64,000 nt of DNA from SIG455 sp045589495 (GTDB lineage: Bacteria > Bacillota > Clostridia > UMGS1810): positions 62,001 to 126,000 of the forward strand of contig JAZNPF010000038.1 in assembly GCA_045589495.1 (NCBI GenBank). The letters are read 5' to 3'. The position numbers and the translations under genes are program-made. Positions 1 through 6,961 of the stretch are shown here, piece after piece (the first letter of the stretch is position 1; each line of letters starts with the position of its first letter). Under the pieces are notes generated by a model. It saw only the letters and a list, made by a program, of their open reading frames with translations, was not told the origin of the DNA and did not search any database.

Positions 1-32
1 ACCTGCCCTACGGTCATATTATTTATATCCAA
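1..32 (-). CDS. 5' end of an unidentified gene, cut by the window edge
   Basis: Reading leftwards on the minus strand, a good ribosome binding site (AGGTGA, plus positions 39-44) is followed after about six bases by a TTG codon at 32-30. The frame stays open to the edge and would begin M-D-I-N-N-M-T-V-G-Q. Ten residues are too few to assign a family. The support is only the binding site, the open frame and the fact that the next gene upstream runs the same way. An ATG at 17-15 in the same frame is too far from the binding site to be preferred. Confidence 0.3.
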   Translation of the reverse strand, partial: MDINNMTVGQ

Positions 33-78
33 AGAAAATCACCTCATTACCCATTATATGTATACAGTTTAAAAAGTT

Positions 79-864
79 TCAATTAACTTGTTCTGCGGGC
101 AGAGGTATCTGACGTCCTGTATTGTCAATTTTAAAGTTGTCTTTATAAATAATTTCTGAAATAGGGACTATTTTGTAACCGTCTGAAGTCAGTTTTTCCA
201 GTATCTGCGGAAGTGCTGCAGGCGTGTTTTTTGCGGCATTGTGAAAAAGAACAATAGAACCCGGACTGACACGTTTTGTGACACGGTCATATATTGCTGA
301 CGGTTCAAGGTCTTTCCAGTCAAGGCTGTCAACATCCCATTGTATTGTGTAGTGATTGATTTCTCTTGCAGATGCAACAACTCTGTCGTTGTAATCGCCA
401 TAAGGCGGACGGAACAGAGTAGGGCGTACTCCTGTTATTGCTTCAATTTTATCAGAGCAGGAGTTGATTTCTTTTTTAATGCCATCAGCATCAAGTTTTG
501 TCATATGCGGATGAGAGTCGGAATGATTCATAATTTCATGTCCTGCGTCGTGCAGTTGTTTAACCGATTCCGGATATTTATCCACCCACGCACCGACAAC
601 AAAAAATGTTGCCTTTACATTATATTTTGCGAGTATGGAAATAAGTTCAGCGGTATCTTCATTTCCCCATGCTGCATCAAATGATACGGAACAGATTTTC
701 TCATCTGCCTTGTCAACGCAATATATGGGCAGGTCGCGTTTTGGGGCAGCGTTTTCAAAAACTTCTGCAACGGCATCATGATTAAAAATTATCAATCCGC
801 TTAAAAGGATGATAATCAGAAAGTAGATTATAAGATTATCTTTACTTGTAACAAATAGTTTCAT
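79..864 (-). CDS. Polysaccharide deacetylase, NodB fold (sporulation PdaB-like)
   Basis: Predicted membrane-anchored or secreted carbohydrate esterase 4 enzyme of 261 residues, expected to remove N-acetyl groups from peptidoglycan or a related amino sugar polymer. Residues 11-27 form one hydrophobic N-terminal segment (anchor or uncleaved signal). The NodB domain covers about 56-240. The metal and catalytic motifs are visible: FDAAWG at 62-67 (the variant of TFDDGP common in the clostridial/PdaB branch), the zinc histidines H114 and H118 in NHSDSH, RPPYG at 152-156, a D-S-L-D-W segment and LFHN near the C-terminus. An AAGGAGTAG ribosome binding site precedes the ATG. Relatives are often expressed in sporulation, but I found no convincing forespore or mother-cell promoter here. 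The function of the family is known; the exact substrate is not shown. Confidence 0.85.
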   Translation of the reverse strand: MKLFVTSKDNLIIYFLIIILLSGLIIFNHDAVAEVFENAAPKRDLPIYCVDKADEKICSVSFDAAWGNEDTAELISILAKYNVKATFFVVGAWVDKYPESVKQLHDAGHEIMNHSDSHPHMTKLDADGIKKEINSCSDKIEAITGVRPTLFRPPYGDYNDRVVASAREINHYTIQWDVDSLDWKDLEPSAIYDRVTKRVSPGSIVLFHNAAKNTPAALPQILEKLTSDGYKIVPISEIIYKDNFKIDNTGRQIPLPAEQVN

Positions 865-929
865 AATATCTACTCCTTATAATAAAACTGTCTATTATGA
901 TTCTATTTGCCAAAACACAAAAAAATAAC

Positions 930-1157
930 TTAATATCTGAAATCGAACAAATCTTTCGGTGAAACTTCAAGTGCTTCGCAGATTTTAAATACAACGTCAA
1001 GCGATGGTCCGACTTTTGCTATTTCTATTGCACTCATATGGCTTCTGTCTATATCGATTATTTCTGCAAGTTGTATTTGAGTATATCCTCTGTCTTTTCT
1101 GTAGTGCGCAATGTTAAGCCCTAATGCTTTGTATTCATCAAAATATTTTGAGTTCAT
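930..1157 (-). CDS. Small Xre/Cro-type helix-turn-helix regulator
   Basis: A 75-residue protein made almost entirely of one HTH_3 (phage Cro/CI type) domain. It contains the pattern LNIAHYRKDRGYTQIQLAEI (14-33), a recognition-helix region DRSHMSAIEIAKVGPS (37-52) and the LDVVFKICEALEVSP tail that closes the five-helix fold. There is no dimerisation or sensor domain. The start is fixed by TGAGGTGA eight bases before the ATG. It is transcribed divergently from the Spo0A-domain gene at 1436. The shared 279-base control region holds a dyad inside a strong promoter (1229-1257), so a local repressor role is a reasonable inference. It is followed 65 bases later by the deacetylase in the same direction. 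Confidence 0.85.
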   Translation of the reverse strand: MNSKYFDEYKALGLNIAHYRKDRGYTQIQLAEIIDIDRSHMSAIEIAKVGPSLDVVFKICEALEVSPKDLFDFRY

Positions 1158-1228
1158 AATATCACCTCAATATAATATTGTATGGTTTTTGTGGAAAATT
1201 AAACCTTGTTAAAAACCTATTTTGACTA

Positions 1229-1257
1229 TTGACACACAGAAAAATATGTGTTAAAAT
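1229..1257 (+). promoter_or_regulatory. SigA-type promoter TTGACA-N17-TAAAAT, with internal dyad
   Basis: TTGACA at 1229-1234 and TAAAAT at 1252-1257 are separated by exactly 17 bases. The spacer and flanks carry the dyad ACACA (1234-1238) / TGTGT (1247-1251), which would sit between the two polymerase contacts. It faces the Spo0A-domain gene, with a start site expected near 1264. The divergent HTH protein is the obvious candidate to bind the dyad (inference). Confidence 0.65.
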
Positions 1258-1275
1258 CAATACAAACAAAAATAG

Positions 1276-1317
1276 AAAAGCCATTCTTTTGTATTTTTAT
1301 ACGAAAGAATGGCTTTT
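1276..1317 (+). terminator. 19-bp hairpin with TTTT loop directly after a promoter (terminator or attenuator)
   Basis: Positions 1276-1294 pair with 1299-1317 over 19 base pairs (one T-G wobble), leaving a four-base loop, and are followed by a run of five T (1314-1318). It starts about 12 bases after the predicted start site of the promoter at 1229-1257. It may therefore end a very short transcript or act as an attenuator for the gene at 1436. It also reads as a hairpin on the other strand, where it lies upstream of the HTH gene's start. Confidence 0.55.
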
Positions 1318-1368
1318 TGATGTATAAAAAATGCATAAACTTTGAATAGTTTTGAGTATTCGTTTTAT

Positions 1369-1410
1369 TTCGACGTTATCTTTCCTTTTTCGAACGTGGT
1401 TACGTATAAT
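1369..1410 (+). promoter_or_regulatory. Putative activator boxes TTCGA(A)CGT and -10 element
   Basis: TTCGACGT (1369-1376) and TTCGAACGT (1389-1397) form an imperfect direct repeat 20 bases apart, about two helical turns. A TATAAT lies at 1405-1410, with no good -35 hexamer 17 bases upstream of it (TTCCTT at 1382-1387). TTCGACA is the complement of the Spo0A box TGTCGAA, so these resemble Spo0A sites at six of seven positions or fewer. A weak -35 overlapped by repeated boxes is the layout of an activated promoter. Binding is inferred, not shown. Confidence 0.4.
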
Positions 1411-1435
1411 TTAACTTTGAATTGGAGGCGTAGAT

Positions 1436-1816
1436 ATGACTTTAAGTAAAAAGGAAACATTATACGAAACTACCGCAAACACATTGATAAAATCTGATAT
1501 TTCTTCTGTAAGAATAGGATATACATATATTCTTGAGGCTGTAGTGTATATAATATGTAACGGTGGCAGTGTGGCGGGGATTACAAAAATAATATATCCT
1601 TATCTTGCTAAAAAATTCTGTACATCGGTATATGCTGTGGAGCGCGCAATACGTACAGTTATTTCAGATGCATGTAACGGCAATAATGAATACATAAGAA
1701 GTCTGTGCGGTGCTAAAGAGGGTGATGCTCTGCATATCACCAACAAAGAATTTATATATAAATCAGTAAAGACGGTGAAAAACCAACTTGAAATTGTCAA
1801 TTATGACGAATATTGA
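1436..1816 (+). CDS. Stand-alone Spo0A C-terminal (effector) domain protein
   Basis: A 126-residue protein that aligns along nearly its whole length with the DNA-binding domain of the sporulation master regulator Spo0A (Spo0A_C family) and lacks the receiver domain. Visible matches are IGYTYILEAVVYI (27-39, the GYxYLREAI helix), ITKIIYPYLAKKF (49-61) and the recognition helix TSVYAVERAIRTVISDA (63-79). The VERAIR core (68-73) is kept, but the S-R before it and the H after it in Bacillus Spo0A are replaced. The tail TNKEFI (102-107) matches the TNSEFI segment of Spo0A. Start: ATG six bases after TTGGAGGCG. With no phosphorylation domain, its activity would be set by its amount or by dimerisation. 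It may compete with or assist Spo0A at TGTCGAA-like sites (inference). Confidence 0.85.
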   Translation: MTLSKKETLYETTANTLIKSDISSVRIGYTYILEAVVYIICNGGSVAGITKIIYPYLAKKFCTSVYAVERAIRTVISDACNGNNEYIRSLCGAKEGDALHITNKEFIYKSVKTVKNQLEIVNYDEY

Positions 1817-1845
1817 CAAAATGCTTTTTTTACCCAAAATTTCTC

Positions 1846-1875
1846 TTGATTTAGGACTGTTGTTATTGTATAATT
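1846..1875 (+). promoter_or_regulatory. SigA-type promoter TTGATT-N18-TATAAT for VOC gene and glnN
   Basis: TTGATT at 1846-1851 and TATAAT at 1870-1875 with an 18-base spacer lie 41 bases upstream of the VOC gene start. There is no strong terminator between the Spo0A-domain gene and this promoter, so some read-through is possible. Confidence 0.6.
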
Positions 1876-1915
1876 ATAGCAGAAAATATGATTTATAATA
1901 GGAGGAGTTTTGTTC

Positions 1916-2302
1916 ATGATAAAAGGGCTTGAACACGTTGGCATTTTTGCAAAAGATTCTAAAGCACTGACAAAGTGGTATGTTGATATGCTTGGTTGTA
2001 CTGTTGTAACAGGAAACGACGAAAAAGAATCATATTTCGTTGCTTTTCCTGATAAAAGTATGCTTGAAATTTGCAAAGCAACTGAAGATATGCCGTCATT
2101 ACCTGAATGTGCAGATGCCGGGTTAAGACATCTTGCTATAGCAGTTGATGATTTTGATGCTGTTGTCGCTAAACTTAAAGACTCTGACACAGAAATACTT
2201 GTTGACGAAGTTACATCGGCAACAGGTGTAAAAACTATTTTCTTCAGAGATATTGCGGGTAACATTCTGCATCTTATATACCGTCCAGAACCTTTAATTT
2301 AA
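1916..2302 (+). CDS. VOC-superfamily (glyoxalase-like) protein
   Basis: A 128-residue protein of the vicinal oxygen chelate fold, with two beta-alpha-beta-beta-beta halves (about 2-58 and 66-126). Metal-ligand candidates are H7 in GLEHVGIF, a Glu in SMLEIC and the His in LRHLAIAVDD, which starts the second half. The last strand ends NILHLIYRP, where many members have a Glu ligand; its absence makes the metal site uncertain. The ATG at 1916 sits nine bases after AGGAGG; an in-frame TTG at 1910 is too close to it. It lies 96 bases upstream of glnN, in the same direction. The substrate cannot be read from the sequence; lactoylglutathione lyase is only the generic annotation for this fold. Confidence 0.75.
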   Translation: MIKGLEHVGIFAKDSKALTKWYVDMLGCTVVTGNDEKESYFVAFPDKSMLEICKATEDMPSLPECADAGLRHLAIAVDDFDAVVAKLKDSDTEILVDEVTSATGVKTIFFRDIAGNILHLIYRPEPLI

Positions 2303-2316
2303 TATATAGTTTTTTG

Positions 2317-2390
2317 AAGACGGCAAACAGAAATGTTTGTCGTCTTGTAATGAATAGCCGTCCGGTTTTCCGACGGTTGCGGAAAGGCAG
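2317..2390 (+). promoter_or_regulatory. Structured leader upstream of glutamine synthetase III
   Basis: Two hairpins fill the gap before glnN. The first pairs 2317-2329 with 2334-2346 (13 bp, one G-U) around a GAAA tetraloop. The second is CCGTC (about 2359) with GACGG (about 2372), just before the GGAAAGG ribosome binding site at 2381-2387. Neither is followed by a T run, so they look like leader RNA structure rather than a terminator. I do not recognise a known riboswitch. Confidence 0.4.
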
Positions 2391-2398
2391 TGAAACAA

Positions 2399-4507
2399 AT
2401 GAGTTCTTGTAATCCTATAGATATTTTCGGAAGCAATGTTTTCAATGACCGTGTCATGAAAGAACGTCTTCCGGAAGATACATATACAGCACTTAAAAAA
2501 AGTATTGAAGAGTCTTTGCCTCTGGACAGTTCTGTTGCAGAGGTTGTTGCAGGTGCAATGAAAGACTGGGCAATAGAAAAAGGTGCTACGCATTATACAC
2601 ACTGGTTCCAGCCTCTTACGGGTATTACGGCAGAAAAACATGACTCCTTCATTTCACCTACAGCCAATGGCGGAGCCATTATGGAGTTTTCGGGAAAAGA
2701 ACTTATAAAAGGTGAGCCCGATGCTTCTTCTTTTCCGTCGGGTGGACTGCGTTCTACCTTTGAGGCCAGGGGGTATACTGCCTGGGATTGCACTTCTCCT
2801 GCATTTTTGCAGGAGGATTTGTCGGGTGTTACATTGTGTATTCCTACGGCTTTTTGCTCATATACCGGTGAAGCACTTGACAAAAAAACGCCTCTTCTAC
2901 GTTCTTGTGAGGCAATCAATGTTCAGGCAAAGAGAATTTTAAAACTGTTTGGTAAAGAAACAAAAAATATAACTGTATGCATAGGTCCGGAACAGGAATA
3001 TTTTCTTGTGGATAAAGATTTATATGAAAAACGTCTTGACCTTAAATTCACAGGAAGAACACTTTTCGGACAAAAGCCGCCGAAAGGTCAGGAACTTGAT
3101 GACCACTATTTTGGTACTCTTAAAGAACGTGTTGCATCTTATATGAGTGATGTTGACCATGAATTGTGGAAGATGGGTGTTTCTGCAAAAACAAAGCATA
3201 ATGAAGCAGCACCGAGTCAGCACGAACTTGCACCCATTTACAGCAGTTGTAATATTGCCACAGACCACAACCAACTTACCATGTCAACTTTAAAAAGAAT
3301 TGCACACAGACATAACTTTGCGTGCCTTATGCATGAACGTCCTTTTAATGGAGTAAATGGTTCAGGCAAGCATGTAAACTGGTCTTTGAGCACATCCGAT
3401 GGTCAGAATCTTTTAGACCCGGGAAAAACACCAAGCGAAAATGCACAGTTTTTGCTTTTCCTTTGTGCAGTTATTGAGGCTATTGACAAACACGCACCGC
3501 TTTTGCGTGCATCTGCTGCAAGTGCGGGAAACGATCACCGTTTAGGGGCAAATGAGGCTCCGCCTGCGATTATATCAATCTTTTTAGGTGAACAACTGGA
3601 AGAAATTCTTGAAAATATCGTATATGATAATCCGTCCGGTGATACAAAACGTGCACGTCTGGATGTTGGTGTAAGTACATTACCGCATTTCAGAAAGGAT
3701 ACTGCCGACAGGAACAGAACTTCACCTTTTGCCTTTACTGGCAACAAGTTTGAGTTCCGTATGGTAGGTTCTAACGCATCAATTGCAGGTCCGTGTACGA
3801 TTATAAATACTATTGTTGCCGATACACTTTCGGATATGGCTGACGAACTTGAAAACGCAAAAGATTTCAATTCTGCTTTGCATAATGTTGTTCAGCGTTC
3901 AATCCGTGAGCACAGAAGAGTAATATTCAACGGTAACGGATATTCAAACGAATGGGTTGAAGAAGCAAAAAGACGCGAATTGCCAAATATAGACAATACT
4001 GTTGACGCTATTGGTGAATTTATTTCTCCGAAAACTGTGGAACTGTTCAGTAAACACGGAGTGTATACACATACAGAACTCAACTCACGTTATGAGATTA
4101 AACTTGAGAAATACGCAAAAGTAATTCACATTGAGGCACTTACAATGGTGGATATGGCATCAAAAGATATTCTGCCTGCGGCACTTAAATTTTCAACAGC
4201 GCTCAGTGATAATATAATAAAAATTAAAACTGCGGCACCAAATGCAGATATATCCGTGCAGGAGAAAATGCTTAAAAATATTACTGATGCAATTGCAAGT
4301 TTCGGCTCTACTTTAGATAAACTGAAACTGTCTATTGATAAAGCAGAGCATATCACGGACGATATTGCACGTCTTGCAGAGTTTTACAGGGACGATACTC
4401 TTAATATTATGGATTCATTAAGATTTATCGGTGATTATATGGAATCTATGGTAGGCAGAGATATGTGGCCTATACCTTCATATTCAGATATGCTGTTTTA
4501 CGTATAA
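2399..4507 (+). CDS. glnN: Glutamine synthetase type III
   Basis: ATP-dependent ligation of ammonia to glutamate, in the cytoplasm. The product is about 702 residues, the size of GSIII and far above the 440-470 of GSI. It carries the GSIII N-terminus (IFGSNVFNDRVMKERLP), the glutamate/metal motif GPEQEYFLVD, the HNEAAPSQHELAPIY segment, the ATP-loop motif NGVNGSGKHVNWSL, ANEAPPAIISIFLG, and NRTSPFAFTGNKFEFRMVGS. I chose the ATG at 2399 because GGAAAGG (2381-2387) is 11 bases upstream. A GTG at 2390 would add three residues but lies only two bases from that site. It follows a VOC gene under one upstream promoter, behind a structured leader, and is closed by a long hairpin terminator. No GlnR or PII gene is nearby. 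Identification is very secure. Confidence 0.95.
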   Translation: MSSCNPIDIFGSNVFNDRVMKERLPEDTYTALKKSIEESLPLDSSVAEVVAGAMKDWAIEKGATHYTHWFQPLTGITAEKHDSFISPTANGGAIMEFSGKELIKGEPDASSFPSGGLRSTFEARGYTAWDCTSPAFLQEDLSGVTLCIPTAFCSYTGEALDKKTPLLRSCEAINVQAKRILKLFGKETKNITVCIGPEQEYFLVDKDLYEKRLDLKFTGRTLFGQKPPKGQELDDHYFGTLKERVASYMSDVDHELWKMGVSAKTKHNEAAPSQHELAPIYSSCNIATDHNQLTMSTLKRIAHRHNFACLMHERPFNGVNGSGKHVNWSLSTSDGQNLLDPGKTPSENAQFLLFLCAVIEAIDKHAPLLRASAASAGNDHRLGANEAPPAIISIFLGEQLEEILENIVYDNPSGDTKRARLDVGVSTLPHFRKDTADRNRTSPFAFTGNKFEFRMVGSNASIAGPCTIINTIVADTLSDMADELENAKDFNSALHNVVQRSIREHRRVIFNGNGYSNEWVEEAKRRELPNIDNTVDAIGEFISPKTVELFSKHGVYTHTELNSRYEIKLEKYAKVIHIEALTMVDMASKDILPAALKFSTALSDNIIKIKTAAPNADISVQEKMLKNITDAIASFGSTLDKLKLSIDKAEHITDDIARLAEFYRDDTLNIMDSLRFIGDYMESMVGRDMWPIPSYSDMLFYV

Positions 4508-4550
4508 ACTTTTAAAAGACAGTAATGCATTAAAGTAATTGTTCAAACGT

Positions 4551-4607
4551 AAAAAATACGTTAGTATCACAATCTGTAGTACAGACGGTGATGCTAACGT
4601 ATTTTTA
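4551..4607. terminator. Long bidirectional hairpin terminator between glnN and rnc
   Basis: A long inverted repeat: the AAAAATACGTTAG arm near 4552-4564 pairs with CTAACGTATTTTT (4594-4606). Pairing continues inward through ATCAC/GTGAT and TCTG/CAGA to a small loop near 4578-4580. It is flanked by A on the left and T on the right, so it can terminate glnN (plus) and rnc (minus). Confidence 0.85.
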
Positions 4608-4625
4608 ATTGTAAAATAATATACT

Positions 4626-5315
4626 TTATTTTTTGAGTATTTCAAGCATCGCTTTTGCGGCTTGTTGTTGTGCTTTTTTCTTGCTTGTGCCTGTGCCTGT
4701 GGCAGACAGGTCGTCATTATATACTGCTTTGACAGTAAACATTTTTTCGTGGTCAGGACCGCTTTCGTCAATTAAAACGTAATTGATTTTATGCGATTTT
4801 GAAAGTGCATATTCCTGAAGTCTGCTTTTGTAATCATCATCGCTCTTTTTGTTGTTTACGGCAGAAACGATATATTTTTCAATATGTTTTGTAACAAAAT
4901 TTTTTGCAGTAACAAAATCGGAATCAAGATATATTGCGGCTAAAATTGCCTCTACGGCATCTGAAAGTATAGAAGGTTTATCTCTGCCGCCGCTGCTTGA
5001 TTCTCCGTGAGCCATATACAAAAATTTGCCTAGCCCTATGTCTTTTGCAAGCGAATACAAACCATTTTCACATACGACAACGGAACGTATCTGGCTCATT
5101 TTACCTTCACCGAGTTCGGGATAATTTCTGTACATATATTCAGAAACTGCTATTTCCAGCACAGCATCACCCAAAAATTCCAGACGTTCGTTGCATACAC
5201 GCTCGTTTGACGGACATTCGTTTAAAAAAGAACGGTGTGTCAATGCATCACGCAGAAGTCCCTTATTTTTAAAGGTATATCCCAATTTGATTTCCAGTTC
5301 ATTAAGATTATTCAT
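4626..5315 (-). CDS. rnc: Ribonuclease III
   Basis: Double-strand-specific endoribonuclease for rRNA and mRNA processing, 229 residues. The N-terminal catalytic domain (about 5-150) carries the signature ERLEFLGDAV at 43-52 with its acidic metal ligands, and the second acidic cluster in SDAVEAILAAIYLD. The C-terminal double-stranded RNA binding domain (about 157-228) ends in the typical SKKKAQQQAAKAMLEIL helix. Start: ATG after AGGAGTT. It follows acpP by 52 bases, with a small hairpin between them. In many Bacillota, rnc is followed by smc and ftsY; here it is the last gene before a terminator. Confidence 0.95.
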   Translation of the reverse strand: MNNLNELEIKLGYTFKNKGLLRDALTHRSFLNECPSNERVCNERLEFLGDAVLEIAVSEYMYRNYPELGEGKMSQIRSVVVCENGLYSLAKDIGLGKFLYMAHGESSSGGRDKPSILSDAVEAILAAIYLDSDFVTAKNFVTKHIEKYIVSAVNNKKSDDDYKSRLQEYALSKSHKINYVLIDESGPDHEKMFTVKAVYNDDLSATGTGTSKKKAQQQAAKAMLEILKK

Positions 5316-5336
5316 TGGTAACTCCTAAAAATACAA

Positions 5337-5355
5337 CCCCCGAAATGAACGGGGG
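5337..5355 (-). terminator. Short GC-rich hairpin between acpP and rnc
   Basis: CCCCCG (5337-5342) and CGGGGG (5350-5355) form a six-pair stem with a seven-base loop. On the transcribed minus strand it is followed by TTGTATTTTT. It probably attenuates read-through from the abundant acpP message into rnc rather than stopping it fully. Confidence 0.5.
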
Positions 5356-5367
5356 CAGAAAATTCAA

Positions 5368-5598
5368 TTATTTAGAATGTGATTCAATGTATTCAACAAC
5401 ATTGCCTACGGTTGAAATCTTGTCAATATCTTCTTCAGGAATTGTCATTTCAAATTCCTCTTCCATAGCAATCATAAGTTCTACCAAGTCAAGTGAGTCT
5501 GCACCAAGAGTGTCTATAAAAGACGCTTCCATAACAACTTCGTCTTCCTCCACGTTGAGTTGGTCTACGATAATATCTCTAACCTTTTCAAATACCAT
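5368..5598 (-). CDS. acpP: Acyl carrier protein
   Basis: The 76-residue, strongly acidic carrier of fatty acid synthesis. The phosphopantetheine attachment serine is S35 in the motif LGADSLDLVELMIAMEE (31-47), and the four-helix fold is intact. AAGGAGGTGA gives a very strong ribosome binding site, and a near-consensus promoter lies just upstream, as expected for an abundant protein. It is co-directional with rnc, a common pairing; the fab and plsX genes often found next to it are absent. Confidence 0.96.
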   Translation of the reverse strand: MVFEKVRDIIVDQLNVEEDEVVMEASFIDTLGADSLDLVELMIAMEEEFEMTIPEEDIDKISTVGNVVEYIESHSK

Positions 5599-5625
5599 GC
5601 GCTCACCTCCTTATTTCCAAATTTA

Positions 5626-5654
5626 AGTATATAATGAATTTATATAATTGTCAA
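5626..5654 (-). promoter_or_regulatory. SigA promoter TTGACA-N17-TATACT for acpP
   Basis: On the minus strand, TTGACA (5654-5649) and TATACT (5631-5626) are separated by exactly 17 bases, 28 bases upstream of the acpP start. The -35 element lies only 13 bases from the end of the dacF-like gene, and I see no terminator between them. Confidence 0.8.
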
Positions 5655-5667
5655 CACATTATTATTC

Positions 5668-6930
5668 TTATTTTTTCTTTGTAAACTTGTCACGGTTAGC
5701 CTTGTACGCAAGAAATGCAAAATAAATGATAAGTGCAGTTACAGGCAGATAGAAAAACGGTGATGTGAAAATATTCTCAAAGAAAATACGTACACTTTTT
5801 CCGGATGAATGAGCCACACTTTCATAAGCAATAAGCGGAACGCTTCCGACTTCCTTGCCATCGTATGAAACGCTGAGTGTTCCTAAAACTTCGTCCTTTT
5901 CAATCGGTGCACTTAAGTCGTTGTCCTTTGTTGTCATTTTAAAAATCTTTGTTTCGTCATAATTTACGGGAAGCCTTACAGAAAGTTCGTCTGCAGTTTT
6001 TAGCAGCACGTGAGATGTTTTTCCGTTTGGTACCTCAACTTCTTCTATTATATCGTCCTTGTCTGCGATTTTTACATTTACAAATCCCGCCACAACGTGT
6101 TCACGTAATGATTGTGCATCTGTATGTGCGGCAGTTGCATTTGAACCGCCCGCTGTCACACATAGAAATCTGCCTTTGCTGTTTTCAAATGCAATACATA
6201 TTCCGTACCCGTGATCTTTCATATACGACGTTTTAACGCCGAAAACCTTTTGTGAATAAAAGTCAAGTGAGCGTGTTTTGCCGACAAACATATTTGTGTT
6301 TGCCAGGTATCTTTTTTCACGGTATTTGTTGGTGGCAGGGATTTCCACCATACCTTTTTTTACTATTTCGGCAAATTTGTCATTTCCCATTGCGTATAAA
6401 GCAATTTTTGCTATATCCGAAACAGTTGTCTGCTGGTCTTTATCATAGTATCCGCCGGCATTTTTGAAAACAGTTTTTTCTGCACCTGCTTCTTTTGCCA
6501 GTTTGTTCATTGCGGCAATAAATTTTTCATAATTACCGAATGTAAAACCTGCAAGGATTTCAGCCGCTTCTGCAGCATCGTATACAAGCATACCTTCAAG
6601 TAACGCTTTTGCACTTAAATTTTCTTCTGCAAGCACACCCATATTGCCGAATGAAAAATCGCACGATGCAATGGTTTCTTTTGGAGCAGATATAACCTGA
6701 CTCAAATCGTCACAGTTTTCAAGAACGACCATAGCGGTTACAATTTTAGTGAATCCTGCGGGCTGAATGATTTGTGTGCTGTTACTGTCGTAGAGAACCA
6801 TAGAATTTTTCATATCAACAAGTATAACATTTTTTGCATCCAGTTTCAAATCTTCTGCAAACGCAGAAGGCATAAATATGCTTATTATAATCAAAAACGT
6901 GCAAAGTGATTTTATAATCAATTTGTTCAT
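5668..6930 (-). CDS. DacF/PBP5-like D-Ala-D-Ala carboxypeptidase homologue lacking all three active-site motifs
   Basis: A 420-residue exported protein with the architecture of a type 5 low-molecular-weight penicillin-binding protein: signal peptide (cleavage near AFA, 23-25), peptidase S11 domain (about 28-265), PBP5 C-terminal domain (about 280-375) and a C-terminal membrane anchor (about 393-411). The catalytic motifs are altered. The SxxK tetrad is G59-F-T-K62 (codon GGA at 6756-6754), so the nucleophilic serine is gone. The SxN motif appears deleted (GMLVY-DAAEAA at 113-123, where active relatives have S-A-N between Y/P and D-A-A). KTG is K233-T-S235. The reading frame is intact and has its own promoter and ribosome binding site. 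I infer a folded, membrane-attached pseudoenzyme with a binding or regulatory role, not a decayed gene. Confidence 0.85.
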   Translation of the reverse strand: MNKLIIKSLCTFLIIISIFMPSAFAEDLKLDAKNVILVDMKNSMVLYDSNSTQIIQPAGFTKIVTAMVVLENCDDLSQVISAPKETIASCDFSFGNMGVLAEENLSAKALLEGMLVYDAAEAAEILAGFTFGNYEKFIAAMNKLAKEAGAEKTVFKNAGGYYDKDQQTTVSDIAKIALYAMGNDKFAEIVKKGMVEIPATNKYREKRYLANTNMFVGKTRSLDFYSQKVFGVKTSYMKDHGYGICIAFENSKGRFLCVTAGGSNATAAHTDAQSLREHVVAGFVNVKIADKDDIIEEVEVPNGKTSHVLLKTADELSVRLPVNYDETKIFKMTTKDNDLSAPIEKDEVLGTLSVSYDGKEVGSVPLIAYESVAHSSGKSVRIFFENIFTSPFFYLPVTALIIYFAFLAYKANRDKFTKKK

Positions 6931-6961
6931 CGTCAGTATCCTTTCATTTTAATATATTTTA

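Noticed and set aside
1157..1436. Possible tRNA or riboswitch in the divergent region
   Set aside because: The only folded element is a simple hairpin with a T run; there is no cloverleaf, CCA end or known riboswitch core.
1801..2265. 154-codon open frame antisense to the VOC gene
   Set aside because: The plus-strand VOC frame has a ribosome binding site, promoter and fold motifs; the antisense frame has none.
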